A stretch of DNA of 64,000 nt from Paragonimus skrjabini miyazakii (lineage: Eukaryota > Platyhelminthes > Trematoda > Plagiorchiida > Troglotrematidae). The position numbers and the translations under genes are program-made. The notes below the pieces were generated by a model. The model was not told where the DNA came from. It did no database searches and worked only from the letters and a program-made list of their open reading frames with translations. Location of the stretch: positions 100,961 through 164,960 of the forward strand of contig JTDE01000118.1 of the NCBI GenBank assembly GCA_014338405.1, given 5' to 3'. Positions 51,477 through 61,715 of this stretch are shown in pieces (within the stretch, counting starts at the first letter, position 1; each line of letters opens with the position of its first letter).

Positions 51477-51892
51477 AGCACATGGAAAATACCACTCCAG
51501 GTATAGGTCAGTTGTTGCGTATGAAGCGTATGAAAGCTGATGCCTTGGCCGGATACCTCAACTTGTTCCTACTAACCCGAGGTTGTCCAATCCATTTATG
51601 CCGCTCTCGCATCACGTTTGTATCCAAAGTGAACAATTCTTCATCTCCCACCGAGATCAGACCCATCGCCGTATCTTCAACGTTGATACGTTGTTTCCAC
51701 AAGATATTGGCCGATCGTTGGAATACGCGCCTACAATTTCCCGCTCTCCAGTTTGCGTTCCTACATCGTGATGATTGCCTTGATGCAACCTCACTGCTTC
51801 GTGCGTTGTTTCGGAAGTCATGCACCACGTCTTCAAGTCCGTGTGTGGCTTCCATCGACGTGTCTATCTCACAGGATTCGATTATCAGGTAG
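51473..51892 (+). pseudogene. LINE reverse transcriptase, N-terminal half
   Basis: This 139-codon frame covers RT motifs 0 to A of an R2-clade enzyme. NTTPGIG is at 6-12, RITFVSKVNN at 46-55, PTEIRPIAVSSTLIRC at 59-74, the palm helix FHKILADRW at 75-83, FAFLHRDDCLDATSLL at 94-109, and SIDVS with the motif A Asp129. The residues after Asp129 (SISQDS) depart from the family's usual pattern. The frame ends at the deletion junction, before motif C, so there is no YxDD box and no polymerase activity is possible. It complements what copy A lacks only in part: neither copy has the active-site loop. Confidence 0.85.
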
Positions 51893-52480
51893 GCACTGTT
51901 CCTCATCAAGCTGTGATCATTTCTTTTCTCGGTATTGTATTTTCCTCTTTATGTGGCATTATTAATCTACTGCAACGGCACTCTTACGCAGTCACGGATT
52001 TATTTCCACTGACTGTTGTAGGTTCTCTAAATCTCACGATACATTTATGCCGGGGGACCTAGCATTAACTGTTGCCACCTCTCTCACGGTTGTTTCACTA
52101 TGAAGAACATTTTCCCTTCGCGATGTGTTAACGTTGACTGTGATAGCACTTCTGTGACCTAAAAACATTTGATTTTATGAAACTGACAGTTTAGCTTATT
52201 TTCGTTTTTATTGTAATTTCGTTTAGTATTTTCCATTCTAAAGTTCATTTGTTACATACGCCACAAGTAACGTTTCAATTGATGACTGAGCTATTCACGT
52301 TTGTTATTTCTGTGAGAAGGTTCGTCAGCTATTTAGCGTTGCTAACTATGCAGCGTTCCACACTTAACAAAGCTTATTTTCACGTTCATCTTTCACAAAT
52401 CTGTTGCTTAATTTTGGTATCACCGTTTGTTCTTCCTTTGAACAAAGATGTGTATATTGCTCTTAAATATAAGCGATATA

Positions 52481-53204
52481 GTACTATACGGAATTTTAAC
52501 ACATCGCTCGCATCAGCATTTTCTGTTCCTACATTTTGGGCACCTGTGTTGTTTGTCCAAATAAACATCCATCCCCATAAACTGAGTGCTAATCCTGCCA
52601 CCTAAAATAACCAATCAAATGATCCACACTTCCTGCTGGAGCTGAAAATATCAATCTCATTCAGTCTGTTGTGTAATGTTATAATTTCTGACTTGTGCCA
52701 ATTCTTACTAAGAAGTACTACAAAGTGATCTTGAAATTAAACACCCAATGGTAGACACATAACAGAAATAAAGAAGTAGATAATGCTCAAATATAGTAGT
52801 CTGCCAAAATCCACCAAATTCGGAAAGAAGATTTTCTGAGCTAGCAAGACTTTGTCAATCTTTTGCTTAAAAAATGGCAAGCATGTATTACAGTCAGAGC
52901 AAAGTGGCAGAGATAGGAACACAATTTTCACTATCTTTGAGAAACCGACATAACGATTTGTCAACAGTCAGTAGCCGGTATCCGTCTCACGGTCCGTTAG
53001 CAGACGAAGTTAGATTGTACATGCGGATTGAAGTATATTAAATGAAAGGTTTTACGAGAAATAAACGCCCTTTACAAGAATCACTTTGTCGCTACAAAGA
53101 TTAATCCGTAATTTTCGAAACCTAATGAACTTTCTCCCTTCCTTTGTATATGAACTGCAATCCTCAAGTTGTACTCCCATACTTGTTAGACGAGCAGCTG
53201 TAAG
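52481..53204. other. unassigned DNA downstream of LINE copy B
   Basis: Nothing recognised. The first 140 nt are somewhat GC-richer and could be the flank into which copy B inserted; they were not matched to the gypsy sequence on the other side. Confidence 0.3.
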
Positions 53205-53759
53205 TCAGGAAACAATGCAAATTGTGACTGACACAGCCGAAAAGTCACTTGCACTGTCGTCAGTTTTCTCCGAGGATTGCATCATAATTTTTGCTGAGCT
53301 CACTGCGGACATCTCTACATAGTGCTTTATACAGAATACAATGGCTGTGTTGAGAGTTTCTAACATCTCACCGATACTAAAGAATGATATATAAATATTG
53401 ACCAACAGCATGTAAACAGATGACGCTGAATTGTTGGAAAACGTATCTTTGTGCGTACTGTGTAACAGAATAGTTGACCGATTTAATCTCAGTTTACCTT
53501 CTGCCACTCTCAACCCACTGTCGACGTCCTGCTCAGTTATATCCACCTGATGTTTTACTCTTCCTACGAAAAACGCAAGATAATCCGTTTTTGTTTCTTT
53601 GGACCTAACAATGCTTTCACCAGCAGCAATAGAGAAGTCTCCTCTTCTTCTTTTTATGTAGTATAATAATGAGTTATGTCTCACAGATTTACTCAACAAT
53701 CCACTTTTCAATCGTTCCCAGTGGACACGTTCAACTATTCGAACATCCTTTCTACTCAT
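53205..53759 (-). CDS. unrecognised 184-codon ORF
   Basis: This is the longest frame in the window that is not a transposon; by my rough estimate a frame this long is not expected by chance (order 0.05 per window). It begins at an ATG with an in-frame stop 21-23 nt upstream. The N-terminal 85 residues are basic and polar (VHWERLKSGLLSKSVRHN, then YYIKRRRGDFSIAAGES, then DYLAFFVGRVKHQVDIT). A possible donor, GTGGCAGAAG|GTAAAC, follows about residue 86. After that point the sequence is more hydrophobic (YMLLVNIYISFFSIG), which could be an intron read through. So the real coding part may be just the first half. No domain is recognised. Confidence 0.35.
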   Translation of the reverse strand: MSRKDVRIVERVHWERLKSGLLSKSVRHNSLLYYIKRRRGDFSIAAGESIVRSKETKTDYLAFFVGRVKHQVDITEQDVDSGLRVAEGKLRLNRSTILLHSTHKDTFSNNSASSVYMLLVNIYISFFSIGEMLETLNTAIVFCIKHYVEMSAVSSAKIMMQSSEKTDDSASDFSAVSVTICIVS

Positions 53760-54262
53760 CGCAACGTCAGATGTTCTTCAAACTGCAGCCCAATCTTTGA
53801 TTTTAATTCCCATGCCCCTTCCAAAGTACTCAATTTGACTAAATGATCCACATGATCTGATCGCCTGCATTTAGTATTCGGAGATATCATTTTTCTTCGT
53901 TCAACAGAAATGTTTTAGTGAACTGATCAGTCGACCTAGCGTACATTCTTTATTGTCCTACTGATATTCCTCCCCCCTGATGGAACGTGCCACCAGCAGT
54001 TTCAAATGTTAATCGTAAAATACAAGCTGTGAAACGATTGACTTTTATATCGCACTGTGTTAGTTGGGTGTTATGTTGAACCATAATCTTCATGTGAACA
54101 TTGTTTTTCTAAACTGAGAAGAGACATGTTTCATTTTCCGCATCTGAAGTGGTTTTTAGCTCCGTACAACTTCACTCTGCAGTCTGTAAGCTTATGTATA
54201 GTCCATCACTGGCCGTGTATTTATCTACCAATTATTGATAAGTAGTTTGGCAGATTTGATAA

Positions 54263-54332
54263 TTTAGAAGAGATCCATTTGCGAAAAATCTGGACTTCGG
54301 CTGGATTGGAACCAGCGACAGAAAGACCATGC
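54263..54332 (-). repeat. tRNA-SINE family 1, 3' half, inverted
   Basis: This 70-nt segment is the reverse complement, with a few mismatches, of 54523-54592. Read on the minus strand it runs from GCATGG through the T-arm region (GGTTCCAATCC, one base off the B-box core) and CCAGCCGAAGTCCAG to the tail TTTTTCGCAAATGGATCTC. To its right the tRNA 5' half is different or too decayed to align. It forms the left arm of an inverted repeat. Confidence 0.7.
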
Positions 54333-54482
54333 TCATCGGTCGCGTTGGTAGACTCCAGCGTGAACTGATCGAGAAATCCTGCTTGAGCAGTCAATCGGCT
54401 GGATCATTTGGTGGATTCCATATGACACAGTTGGTTGGGTGGGTAACTAGGTCCAAATGTGAAATTTGTGAGCTTCCGGCGT

Positions 54483-54592
54483 GGCTTCGTAGCTCAGCTG
54501 GTAGAGCGCTTGCCACGTTTGGGCATGGTGTTTCTGTCGCTGGTTCGAATCCAGCCGAAGTCCAGATTTTTCGCAAATGGATCTCTTCTAAA
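54483..54592 (+). repeat. tRNA-derived SINE family 1 with cloverleaf-like head
   Basis: The head (54483-54562) has a 7-bp acceptor stem, GGCTTCG with CGAAGTC (one G-T pair). It has a D-arm GCTC/GAGC with a perfect A box TAGCTCAGCTGG (54490-54501), and a T-arm GCTGG/CCAGC with loop TTCGAAT and a perfect B box (54542-54552). The anticodon arm is irregular: the best stem holds a T-T mismatch, the loop is ACGTTTG, and the invariant T33 is missing. A shared tail (GATTTTTCGCAAATGG) follows directly instead of a terminator. Together with the copy at 9.7 kb this fits a SINE head better than a working tRNA. RNA polymerase III could still start here. Confidence 0.7.
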
Positions 54593-57500
54593 CTACTAAT
54601 TATTGTTGTAGTTCCGATCAAAATAGAACGCAAATTCTTTTTCGACCCGCAAGACATTTGTCGAACCACAACATCATTCTTTACTACGTAGTCACTGGAG
54701 TTGACATTCCACATTTCAGATTTTGTAAGTAAGCTGCTTCCAAACGTTTGTCTAGTTATCATCACCATCTTCATTCCGATCTCCTTAGAATTAAATCCAC
54801 ACGTAGATTGTACATGTGTCCACTCTTATGCATATGATCGTGCTGTTGTCACTTGCTCAACATGTATTTCTTAATACAGCCGATAATTTCGCAAAGTAAT
54901 TTGTTTAACCTATAGAATCAGCACTTTACTTGATATTCTATCTGCAGGTGTTTGTGAAAATGTTGCATTCTGACTTCTAGGGTGAATACAAAAATTCCCC
55001 GACTTAATTAGGTTTCACCTGACTTGAATTTTGTTTCACCAGACATGTATGCACTTACTTCGTCAATGACCCTTAACGCCTCTCTGATTTCTGTAGTGTG
55101 CCGTTGGACAGACGAAAGGAATAATTGAATTGGCGGCTTGATGTCTGATGGAAAACGTCTGGTTTTCGCAGAAATATTTTGCTTTTTAAGCTGTATTCGC
55201 AAAAATGCGGTATCTTGAATTTTTCTCTTACTGTGTAGTAACGAGCTGAAACTCCATTTTTTGAAGTCCTTTCATTGTCTTCTGATATGCTGATTCGACT
55301 TTCACCACATCAATTAAGGAGAGACTCGTCAAGGTCAAGGGAAATCTATATATATGCAAGCGCTGAATTATCAAGTAAATTCAGCCTGGATGTAAATACA
55401 TTATAACAAGCAAATGTCAATGTTTCACACGGTCTTCTGTGGTTTGCGGTATCATCACGTTTTGTGCCACGTGTTTGTAATTCGTACATGACGATTTAGA
55501 ATAATCTACTCAGTAACGCGAAAATAAAGGTTCTACAATACTGAATTAGACGGTCTGCTCAATCGGATTATCTTACAATTCCGCAAAAACATCAGCAAAA
55601 GTTATCAACATTATTGGAAATTATACGGTACTATTTACGAAATTACAATAAAATGCTCTCTTATCTTAATTCAGAGTTAACATAATACGGCAATTATTCA
55701 GTAGGAAAGGCGTTCAAAGTGAAACAAGCAGGAACTAATTTTCAAGTGGTCACCAAGCAACGGGAAATGGGTTCAATAGAACAAACGAGTATAGATGAAG
55801 GTGGAGTGTATCAAACAATACCAGGTGACCAAGTTTTAGTAAGTACGCAGTGATGGTCATAATATCAACGTGAACAGATATTTTTTGCAGACAGGCGTGG
55901 TAAAAAATGTGTAATTACTGTTCATTGTAAGTGGCGGAAGACAAAGCAAAAGCGAAATCAGGATTGACTGTTTACAACCAGCTAAAACATGTGATAGGAA
56001 TTTTACGGATTCAACGTTTCGCACTGTGTCAATTACAGAACGACCAACCTACCGAACGGACTTCAACAAACCCAGAACGGGCTGTAACAATTTACCAGTA
56101 TGCGCTCTTACGCTGTATACTTAACAACTAAAACCAATTGGTTCATTCACTCCCGAGTTTTAAATTGATTATCTGTTGCCAAATACTCGTATATTTAGAT
56201 GGAACCCTAGATGGGCTGTGATTGTTTTACTACTCGACGTATTTCAAATTATTTTGCGGAACGGAGTTCAGTTCGTTGAATGAATAGACACTTTCTACTT
56301 CGTGAAATAGTTGAAGCGTTTTGCATAGAGCATTCTTTCACGAGTTATTTATCACTTTCAAATAAACAATTTCTTGTATCGTTCCAACACGTCTCTTTCA
56401 ACGTGCGTTAAATATCTTATACTTCAACTTACTAACCATTGATGGCAGCTTCTAGTGACGTAAGTTAGATGAAACTATATAATTACTCAACTGATCTGCT
56501 ACCCTGTCTCGCACTTTAAACAAGTATTTTGTAGCTGGTCCATAAAAGCCAACGTTGCCTTAATTGTTCTGACGACCGCAGCGGATACTCCATCAATCTT
56601 CCCACGGTATTCTACACACCGATCTTATCTGGTCGTCTAATTCAGCAACCATATTTTAATATAGGAATAAAACCATCCGTAATTCCCTTACATCAACTTC
56701 GAAGGCGATTAAAACGCTGATTAGTTATTCATCAAATGTAAACAAGTGACACACGCTTTGATTGGACAAAAAATGGAAACACCCAGCTGTCTGGACAAAT
56801 ATCTCTTGAAGGCATGTCATCTGTGGAAAAAAAAACAGTTTATTGCTTGGTTGCACTCCAAAACCTCTTGCTGAATTTATTCCAACAGTTCAGTAAAACA
56901 CATTCAGTTGACAAACTAGAACTAGGACAGTTCGATCGTTCATCTTTATCACACACCACTTATGCTTAAAATGCAGCAATTGTCACTGAACCGGTGGTGA
57001 TGAGGTTAACATACTTTGTTTGTATTCCATTCCATTCGGACGAACATAGATGAATATACTGGATGCGATGCATTGGTGTCATATTCCAACTGAGATACCA
57101 AACCGGAACATACAACCGAAATGTAACGTCCAAACTAGTTTGTGAACTGCTTAGAACTGAGTCTTGTATTTAAGTCTCACTTATCAGGTCCAAACGTATT
57201 GCGTAGACCAAAAGAAGTCTGTGACAGTTTACCTACGACGCCCTGTATGGTTGTGAGGTGTCAGTTACCCAGTTTGGTTGATCGACAATTGTAGATTTTG
57301 CATATTTATTAACTTGTTTTCCATTTGTTTTATTGCACCCTGGGATGAAGTTAAAGTAGCTGGCATAATCAACGGTAACACCTCCACCAGTTCCACCTTT
57401 AGTGGACGAAAAATCTTCCACTTTATGTTTGATTTCCTTCATCAAGTAATTTGATTGGGTATGAAATACTCCAGGTCGTGCTTGGCATTTGAAACGGGTG

Positions 57501-60060
57501 CCAACAGTAGTCAATGATTTTTCGTAAGGTTTCATGAGTTGAAATTCCGTCTTTCATTAGAACACCTCCACAACGCTCATACTTTTAGAAGTTACAACGA
57601 TAGTTTTGATCCATCTTGCAAAACCTACTGTCAAGACAATGATGTACTGAGTATACAAACGGTTAACGAAAATCATCTATCGTCTCTGACAGTCATAGTT
57701 CCCCACCTTCACTGATTAAGATTAGCACAGTGAGCTGGTGGTTCACGTGGTTACTTCCCACCAGGATGTGATAATTTTAGCACACAGGTGTAATGCTGAT
57801 GATTTAGTTTTCTAATCCTACATAATCATCTCTTTGATTCAGTAATTTATCAATCCATTCGGAATCTGTATGAGTCAACTGATGACATACTTACAACGGT
57901 TACTTTCAAATCTGCCGGTAACATCGAGGTCCCCATTACTCACTGAATTTGATGTAATACACTTCTGTTAATTTTCAATCGCAAAATTGATCAATCTGCT
58001 TCAAATACTTCTACCATGCACCGCATTTCTAAAGCCATCCTCCAACTAGAAATCGATCAGCTACTCCTAGATTGCAGGAACCAATTTTTGCCTAACATGC
58101 GTTCTAGTATCATACGCCATACCAATGTTGTTAGCTCCAAAACTTTCTTTGACTAACCAGTTCATGCTTTACTTTCAATTGCGTAAATTGGAAACAGTTA
58201 CATTCTCTGGATCTGGGATGAACTCTAAATGTGCACCCATGCATCCGCAAGGTTATTCCAGTAATTTTTTCCGAGTTACTCCAATACACGGGGTTGTGGT
58301 ATGCCTCACTGTATAAAGGTCTTTCACAAAAATATGGGGCCAATTTTCTAAGGCCCAAACAAACATATCGTTTCTTTTCTGCCGTTGATCAGCTGTTCTC
58401 GACAAACGTGGAAACCCAACTGTCATATTTCACGATACTCAATGTATGCTTCGCTACTGATCTGCTAAACATATACTTAAATTTGTAGCTGTGGAGCTGT
58501 GCTTGGCAGAGGGCAATTTTTCTATCAGAATCGATCAAACATTATCAAGTTTGATCGACGCTTTCAGATTATTCGGCGCGACACCCCATCTGAGGTTGTC
58601 TATGTGGACGAGTCGCGATCTCTGCAGTTTTAGAACCACTAGTTGTAAATGTCAATTTGACGGGGTAGTTGTTTTACAGCCTGCTTTGACGAATGTGTGG
58701 GGGTCGACTCCAGCGACATCCGCTTCTTTGGCAGTAGATGGACCTGTTCCTAGTCAAATTTATGGAGAAAAATATGCTGGTTATTTCGCCAGTTCAAACG
58801 TGAGACAGCTAAGCTGTAATCTGGCTGTTCTTCATTACACAGTAAGCCAGAAATATTCATCATATACACTGTGTTCTCAACCTCACACAAGAGGATGTTG
58901 TCTGTTTGAAACAAACGACCCAATACTCAGTCCAGAACTTCATATATTTCTTGTCAAAACGTAAGTGTGGCGTCCAACAGCCCGAACTGCACATGTATAT
59001 ACCAATACTTTTCTGCCCAGCAGTAGGATCCACTTTTGCAACCGCCCGGTTTCTTGAGTGTTACCCACAAGTATCGAGAAGAAAGGTTTGAGTTTATAAA
59101 ACTGTTCGCGTTGTACAACTCACTAAAGAGTCCTGTAGCCGCTGGAACAACCATGACATTATTTACTAAAATCGTACAGTCTTTTAGTAAACAAAAAATG
59201 TTTCCCAGTGGGCTCCTTCCCAAGAAATTATGGAAAGTCAACGGATTATGCACATTTTTGGCACCTCACTTCAGATTTCTAATCAACTGTCAGTCACGTC
59301 TCTGTTACAGGTCCACTAAGATCATCTATGACCCAAACGGGAGAAGTCGCTTCGGCTGGATCGGGAATTATTGCTCAAAACCAATTACAAGATACTTAGC
59401 TACCTTAATCGGTAATGGAAACCTCTCCCAATCTCAGAGCAGTATTAATCACTGGACGTTTGTGATTTGTTCATATGAGTTCTGTTAAATCTGTCAAGAT
59501 ACCAGTGTGAGCTTTCTTGTCAGTGGAATCATTCCCGCATCCTTTTGAGTTATTATCTTGTGAACTAGCCATTGCTACGAGTGTTCAATAAGAACTACAT
59601 CTTATGTTACCTGGTCGGCAGCGGGCAAAAATGCGAGCAATTTTGTGGTGTCATGGTTACTGATTCGAACATCATGGTATACTAACTAATCATTCTGAGC
59701 GTAACTTCATTCGCTATTTAAAATACCATCGTATACGTTAAACGGACTTTGTGTCCTTTGCTCAATCGACGAAATCATCACTTCTTTTGCCATCTAGGTG
59801 GTATCCCCGTTACGCGTTGAGTTGTGACTTTGTTTGAATCACTGCGTTTGACTACTGCCTGCACCACTGCGTTGCCCATCCTAAAATTGGCATCTATTAT
59901 AACACTTCCGTATTTCTAAGAAGTATGGTATCCATCGATTTTCTGATTGTACACCTCTGTAACACACGTTACTGGGATTGTTTTCACTCCCTTAACTTCA
60001 ACGATTCTGTCTTCTGCTTTACCGCTCCATCGTGCATCGAAGTTCACTTAACTCACTGAC
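54593..60060. other. unassigned DNA with exon candidates
   Basis: No recognisable transposon. Exon-like pieces on the minus strand are 55027-55160 (open frame with KKQNISAKTRRFPSDI, ending at a GTAAGT donor), an upstream piece separated by a possible 41-nt intron, and about 57895-57964. Plus-strand open frames at 58491-58964 (157 codons, ending at a GTAAGT) and 59036-59488 (150 codons) are the longest but match nothing known. Such lengths are about what chance gives in the window. Confidence 0.3.
55704..55913 (+). CDS. candidate last two exons of a plus-strand gene
   Basis: After an acceptor (GGCAATTATTCAG) a 134-nt frame reads GKAFKVKQAGTNFQVVTK, then REMGSIEQTSIDEGGVYQ, then TIPGDQVL, ending at a GTAAGT donor. 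About 52 nt later an acceptor, ATATTTTTTGCAG, leads in matching phase into TGVVKNV and a stop. The short intron size fits flatworm genes. The protein is not recognised and no upstream exon is found. Confidence 0.28.
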
Positions 60061-60290
60061 TTCGTCCGATTTCCCCTCGTAGATATTCGGAGCTTTTTGA
60101 AAGAGCTGGTCCCAGTGACCACGAGTGATATGATGGGCAGCTGTTTCGACGTACTTGGATCGAGTACGCACCACACTCGCCGGAGAATCGAACCAACGAC
60201 CCGTAGACAAGTGGCAGACTGCAGTTTGAGCACTTATCCACTAGTCCACGTGATCACGATCACGTGGGTTGCATGCAGGTATGCGAATTA
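60061..60290 (-). repeat. tRNA-derived SINE family 2, left palindrome arm
   Basis: On the minus strand the 5' end starts near 60290 with a leader containing TGCAACCCACGTGATCGTGA. An A-box-like TGGACTAGTGGATAAG follows (60249-60234), then a B box GGTTCGATTCT (60194-60184), then a body ending around 60061. The head resembles arginine-type tRNAs in its GTGG..TAGTGGATAAG block (weak inference). Relative to the right arm it has an extra segment of about 13 nt between the boxes (CTCAAACTGCAGT). The body shares CACTCGTGGTCACTGG with the right arm. Confidence 0.7.
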
Positions 60291-60320
60291 GTTCGCCTAG
60301 CCGTCACGTTTCATTTCGGA

Positions 60321-60515
60321 AATTAATTCACATACCTTCCTGCAACCCACGTGACCGTGACCCCGTGGTCTAGTGGATAAGTGCCACTTGTTCACGGGTC
60401 GTGTGTTCGATTTCCCGTCGTACGTGGTGCTGATGAGACCTAAGTAGGGCGAAATAGCTGTTCAGCGCTTTACTCGTGGTCACTGGTACCAACCGTTTAC
60501 GAAGACCCTGTTTGA
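60321..60515 (+). repeat. tRNA-derived SINE family 2, right palindrome arm
   Basis: Plus-strand copy of the same element. The leader is AATTAATTCACATACC and CTGCAACCCACGTGACCGTG, the A-box-like TGGTCTAGTGGATAAG is at 60366-60381, and the B-box-like GTGTTCGATTTC is near 60402. The body has GTGGTGCTGATGAG and TACTCGTGGTCACTGG. With the left arm it forms a palindrome around a spacer of about 30 nt. The two heads point away from each other. Confidence 0.7.
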
Positions 60516-60528
60516 ATCCATTCTGGGG

Positions 60529-60945
60529 CTATAGTGGGTGTTTGTTCGTTTGCAGGCCAACCACAAAACGGCTGACCGGTTTCACCCTATGAACAAACCA
60601 CTCAAGGCTGTCACAGTAACCGTCACTGGGTCTCTTCAGTCAGTTATTTTAAAACCATCCAAACAGAGACGACAGGCATGGAGTTGTTCCGTATTGTTGG
60701 TGACATCTACCATTTTACTGATCCATAAGTATGCCTTGTCTCTTCTTCTTGGTGTAATCACATTGGGCTGCTGACACCATCGCCGCTTCTCTAATGATGA
60801 GATAGTCTGTGGGATCAAACTTGGTGTCTCTAACCGCTATATTGCTTCCTGTAAGTCCGTAAAGCTCAAAAATCCTCCCACCAGCGCCTCCTTCGAGATT
60901 ATCTGTTTCAGCTTCCGATTGGTCTCATTTCCGAGGATCTCGATA
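60529..60945 (-). CDS. candidate two-exon C-terminus beside the SINE palindrome
   Basis: A minus-strand frame from about 60945 to 60719 reads NLEGGAGGRIFELYGLTG, then SNIAVRDTKFDPTDYLII, then REAAMVSAAQCDY, ending at a donor GATCA|GTAAAA. About 110 nt on, an acceptor (ACGGTTACTGTGACAG) opens a second exon, 60607-60529. It joins in phase to LEWFVHRVKPVSRFVVG and a stop. The composition is more protein-like than that of its surroundings. The 5' boundary is unclear and no family is recognised. Confidence 0.3.
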
Positions 60946-61557
60946 GTATTACCAAACTTCTATCCGCGAATAGCTACCGTCAGTGAACCGTATTCAACTT
61001 GTGTCAAGGCATCAGATTGTTGTGAATGAGGAAAGTGAGTGACACAAGCTTCGCTTATTTGATTAACCGGAGCGAATATCAAATGCCATGGAGGAAATGA
61101 ATTAAAATCAATGATTAGACTCACAGAGCAGAAATTGAGTACGAAAGTTTAGCGAGAAAACAAAACATTTATCGCATCACTGCCCTGCAATCTAATACAT
61201 TTTATTCATTCCGACAAGCTGAAAAATAGATCACGTTGATTTCTCACAATTTGAGTAGTTCCATCGCTCATTTCCAAAACCTCGTGACAACATTCTGTGA
61301 TTCAGTTACCCACATCTTCCAATTCAATGATGTTATTATCATCACCATGATCAAGTTTTGTCAACCGTAATCATATCAAGCTGAACATTACTCATAAGTG
61401 ATTGCAGCCTTCACATCCAGATGAACCTTTCCTCCAGTCTCGTTCGAAAATGAACACGAAACTGGAGTTTTGCCCGTATTATATCTCGTTAGTTATGCAC
61501 AGCCTTGTTTTGACCGTTAATATATGATAATCCGGTCGTACCTAGTGCGAGGTCACT

Positions 61558-61620
61558 GACGAAGTGGTCAACACGGTTCCCTCGTGAACCCGTGGCCGAC
61601 GTTCTAATCCGGCCGTCGCG
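61558..61620 (+). repeat. weak tRNA-like sequence
   Basis: GACGAAGTGGTC is followed by a perfect hairpin GGTTC-CCTCGT-GAACC (61575-61590) and a second stem GGCCG/CGGCC around a B-box-like GTTCTAATCC (61601-61610). The two hairpins and the box have tRNA-like order, but no acceptor stem closes them. It could be a third, decayed tRNA-derived SINE head. Confidence 0.3.
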
Positions 61621-61654
61621 AAGATACTACATGCTGACAAACTCTAACATGAAC

Positions 61655-61715
61655 GAAACTGGAGTCTAGTGCCTCTTTCCGAAGGAAGCTGACTAGAAAG
61701 TCCATTTCGATGCAA
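61655..61715 (+). repeat. dispersed repeat, copy 2
   Basis: Matches 45040-45100 around GAAGGAAGCTGACT. It lies about 40 nt downstream of the tRNA-like sequence at 61558-61620, so it could be the body of the same SINE. Copy 1 at 45 kb has no visible tRNA-like head. Confidence 0.45.

Larger units (their letters stand above)
51095..52480 (+). mobile_element. R2/CRE-group LINE, copy B, internal deletion
   Basis: This second copy of the element at 3.4-6.0 kb is recognised by shared linker blocks (51.13-51.48 kb), by RT motifs and by an aligned 3' end (52063-52480). It is 5'-truncated: the zinc fingers are missing and similarity starts near 51095-51130. Near 51893 it jumps from RT motif A straight to the last part of the endonuclease ORF (a block aligning with about 5457-5626). 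The RT active site, thumb, CCHC and endonuclease core are gone. It differs from copy A by many substitutions, so the two are old, separate insertions. Confidence 0.85.

Noticed and set aside
54483..54562. Functional tRNA gene
   Set aside because: The anticodon stem is mismatched and T33 is absent; a tail shared with other copies marks it as a SINE head.
54391..54774. 127-codon minus-strand ORF
   Set aside because: It runs through the tRNA-SINE and its tail in antisense; the frame is a by-product of the repeat.
42881..54990. Shared word GTTTGTGAAAATGTTG at about 43012 and 54951
   Set aside because: A single match of about 16-17 nt without flanking similarity; compatible with chance in AT-rich DNA.
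60019..60210. Overlapping short minus-strand ORFs around 60.02-60.24 kb
   Set aside because: They are translations of the family 2 SINE arm, including its Pol III B box.
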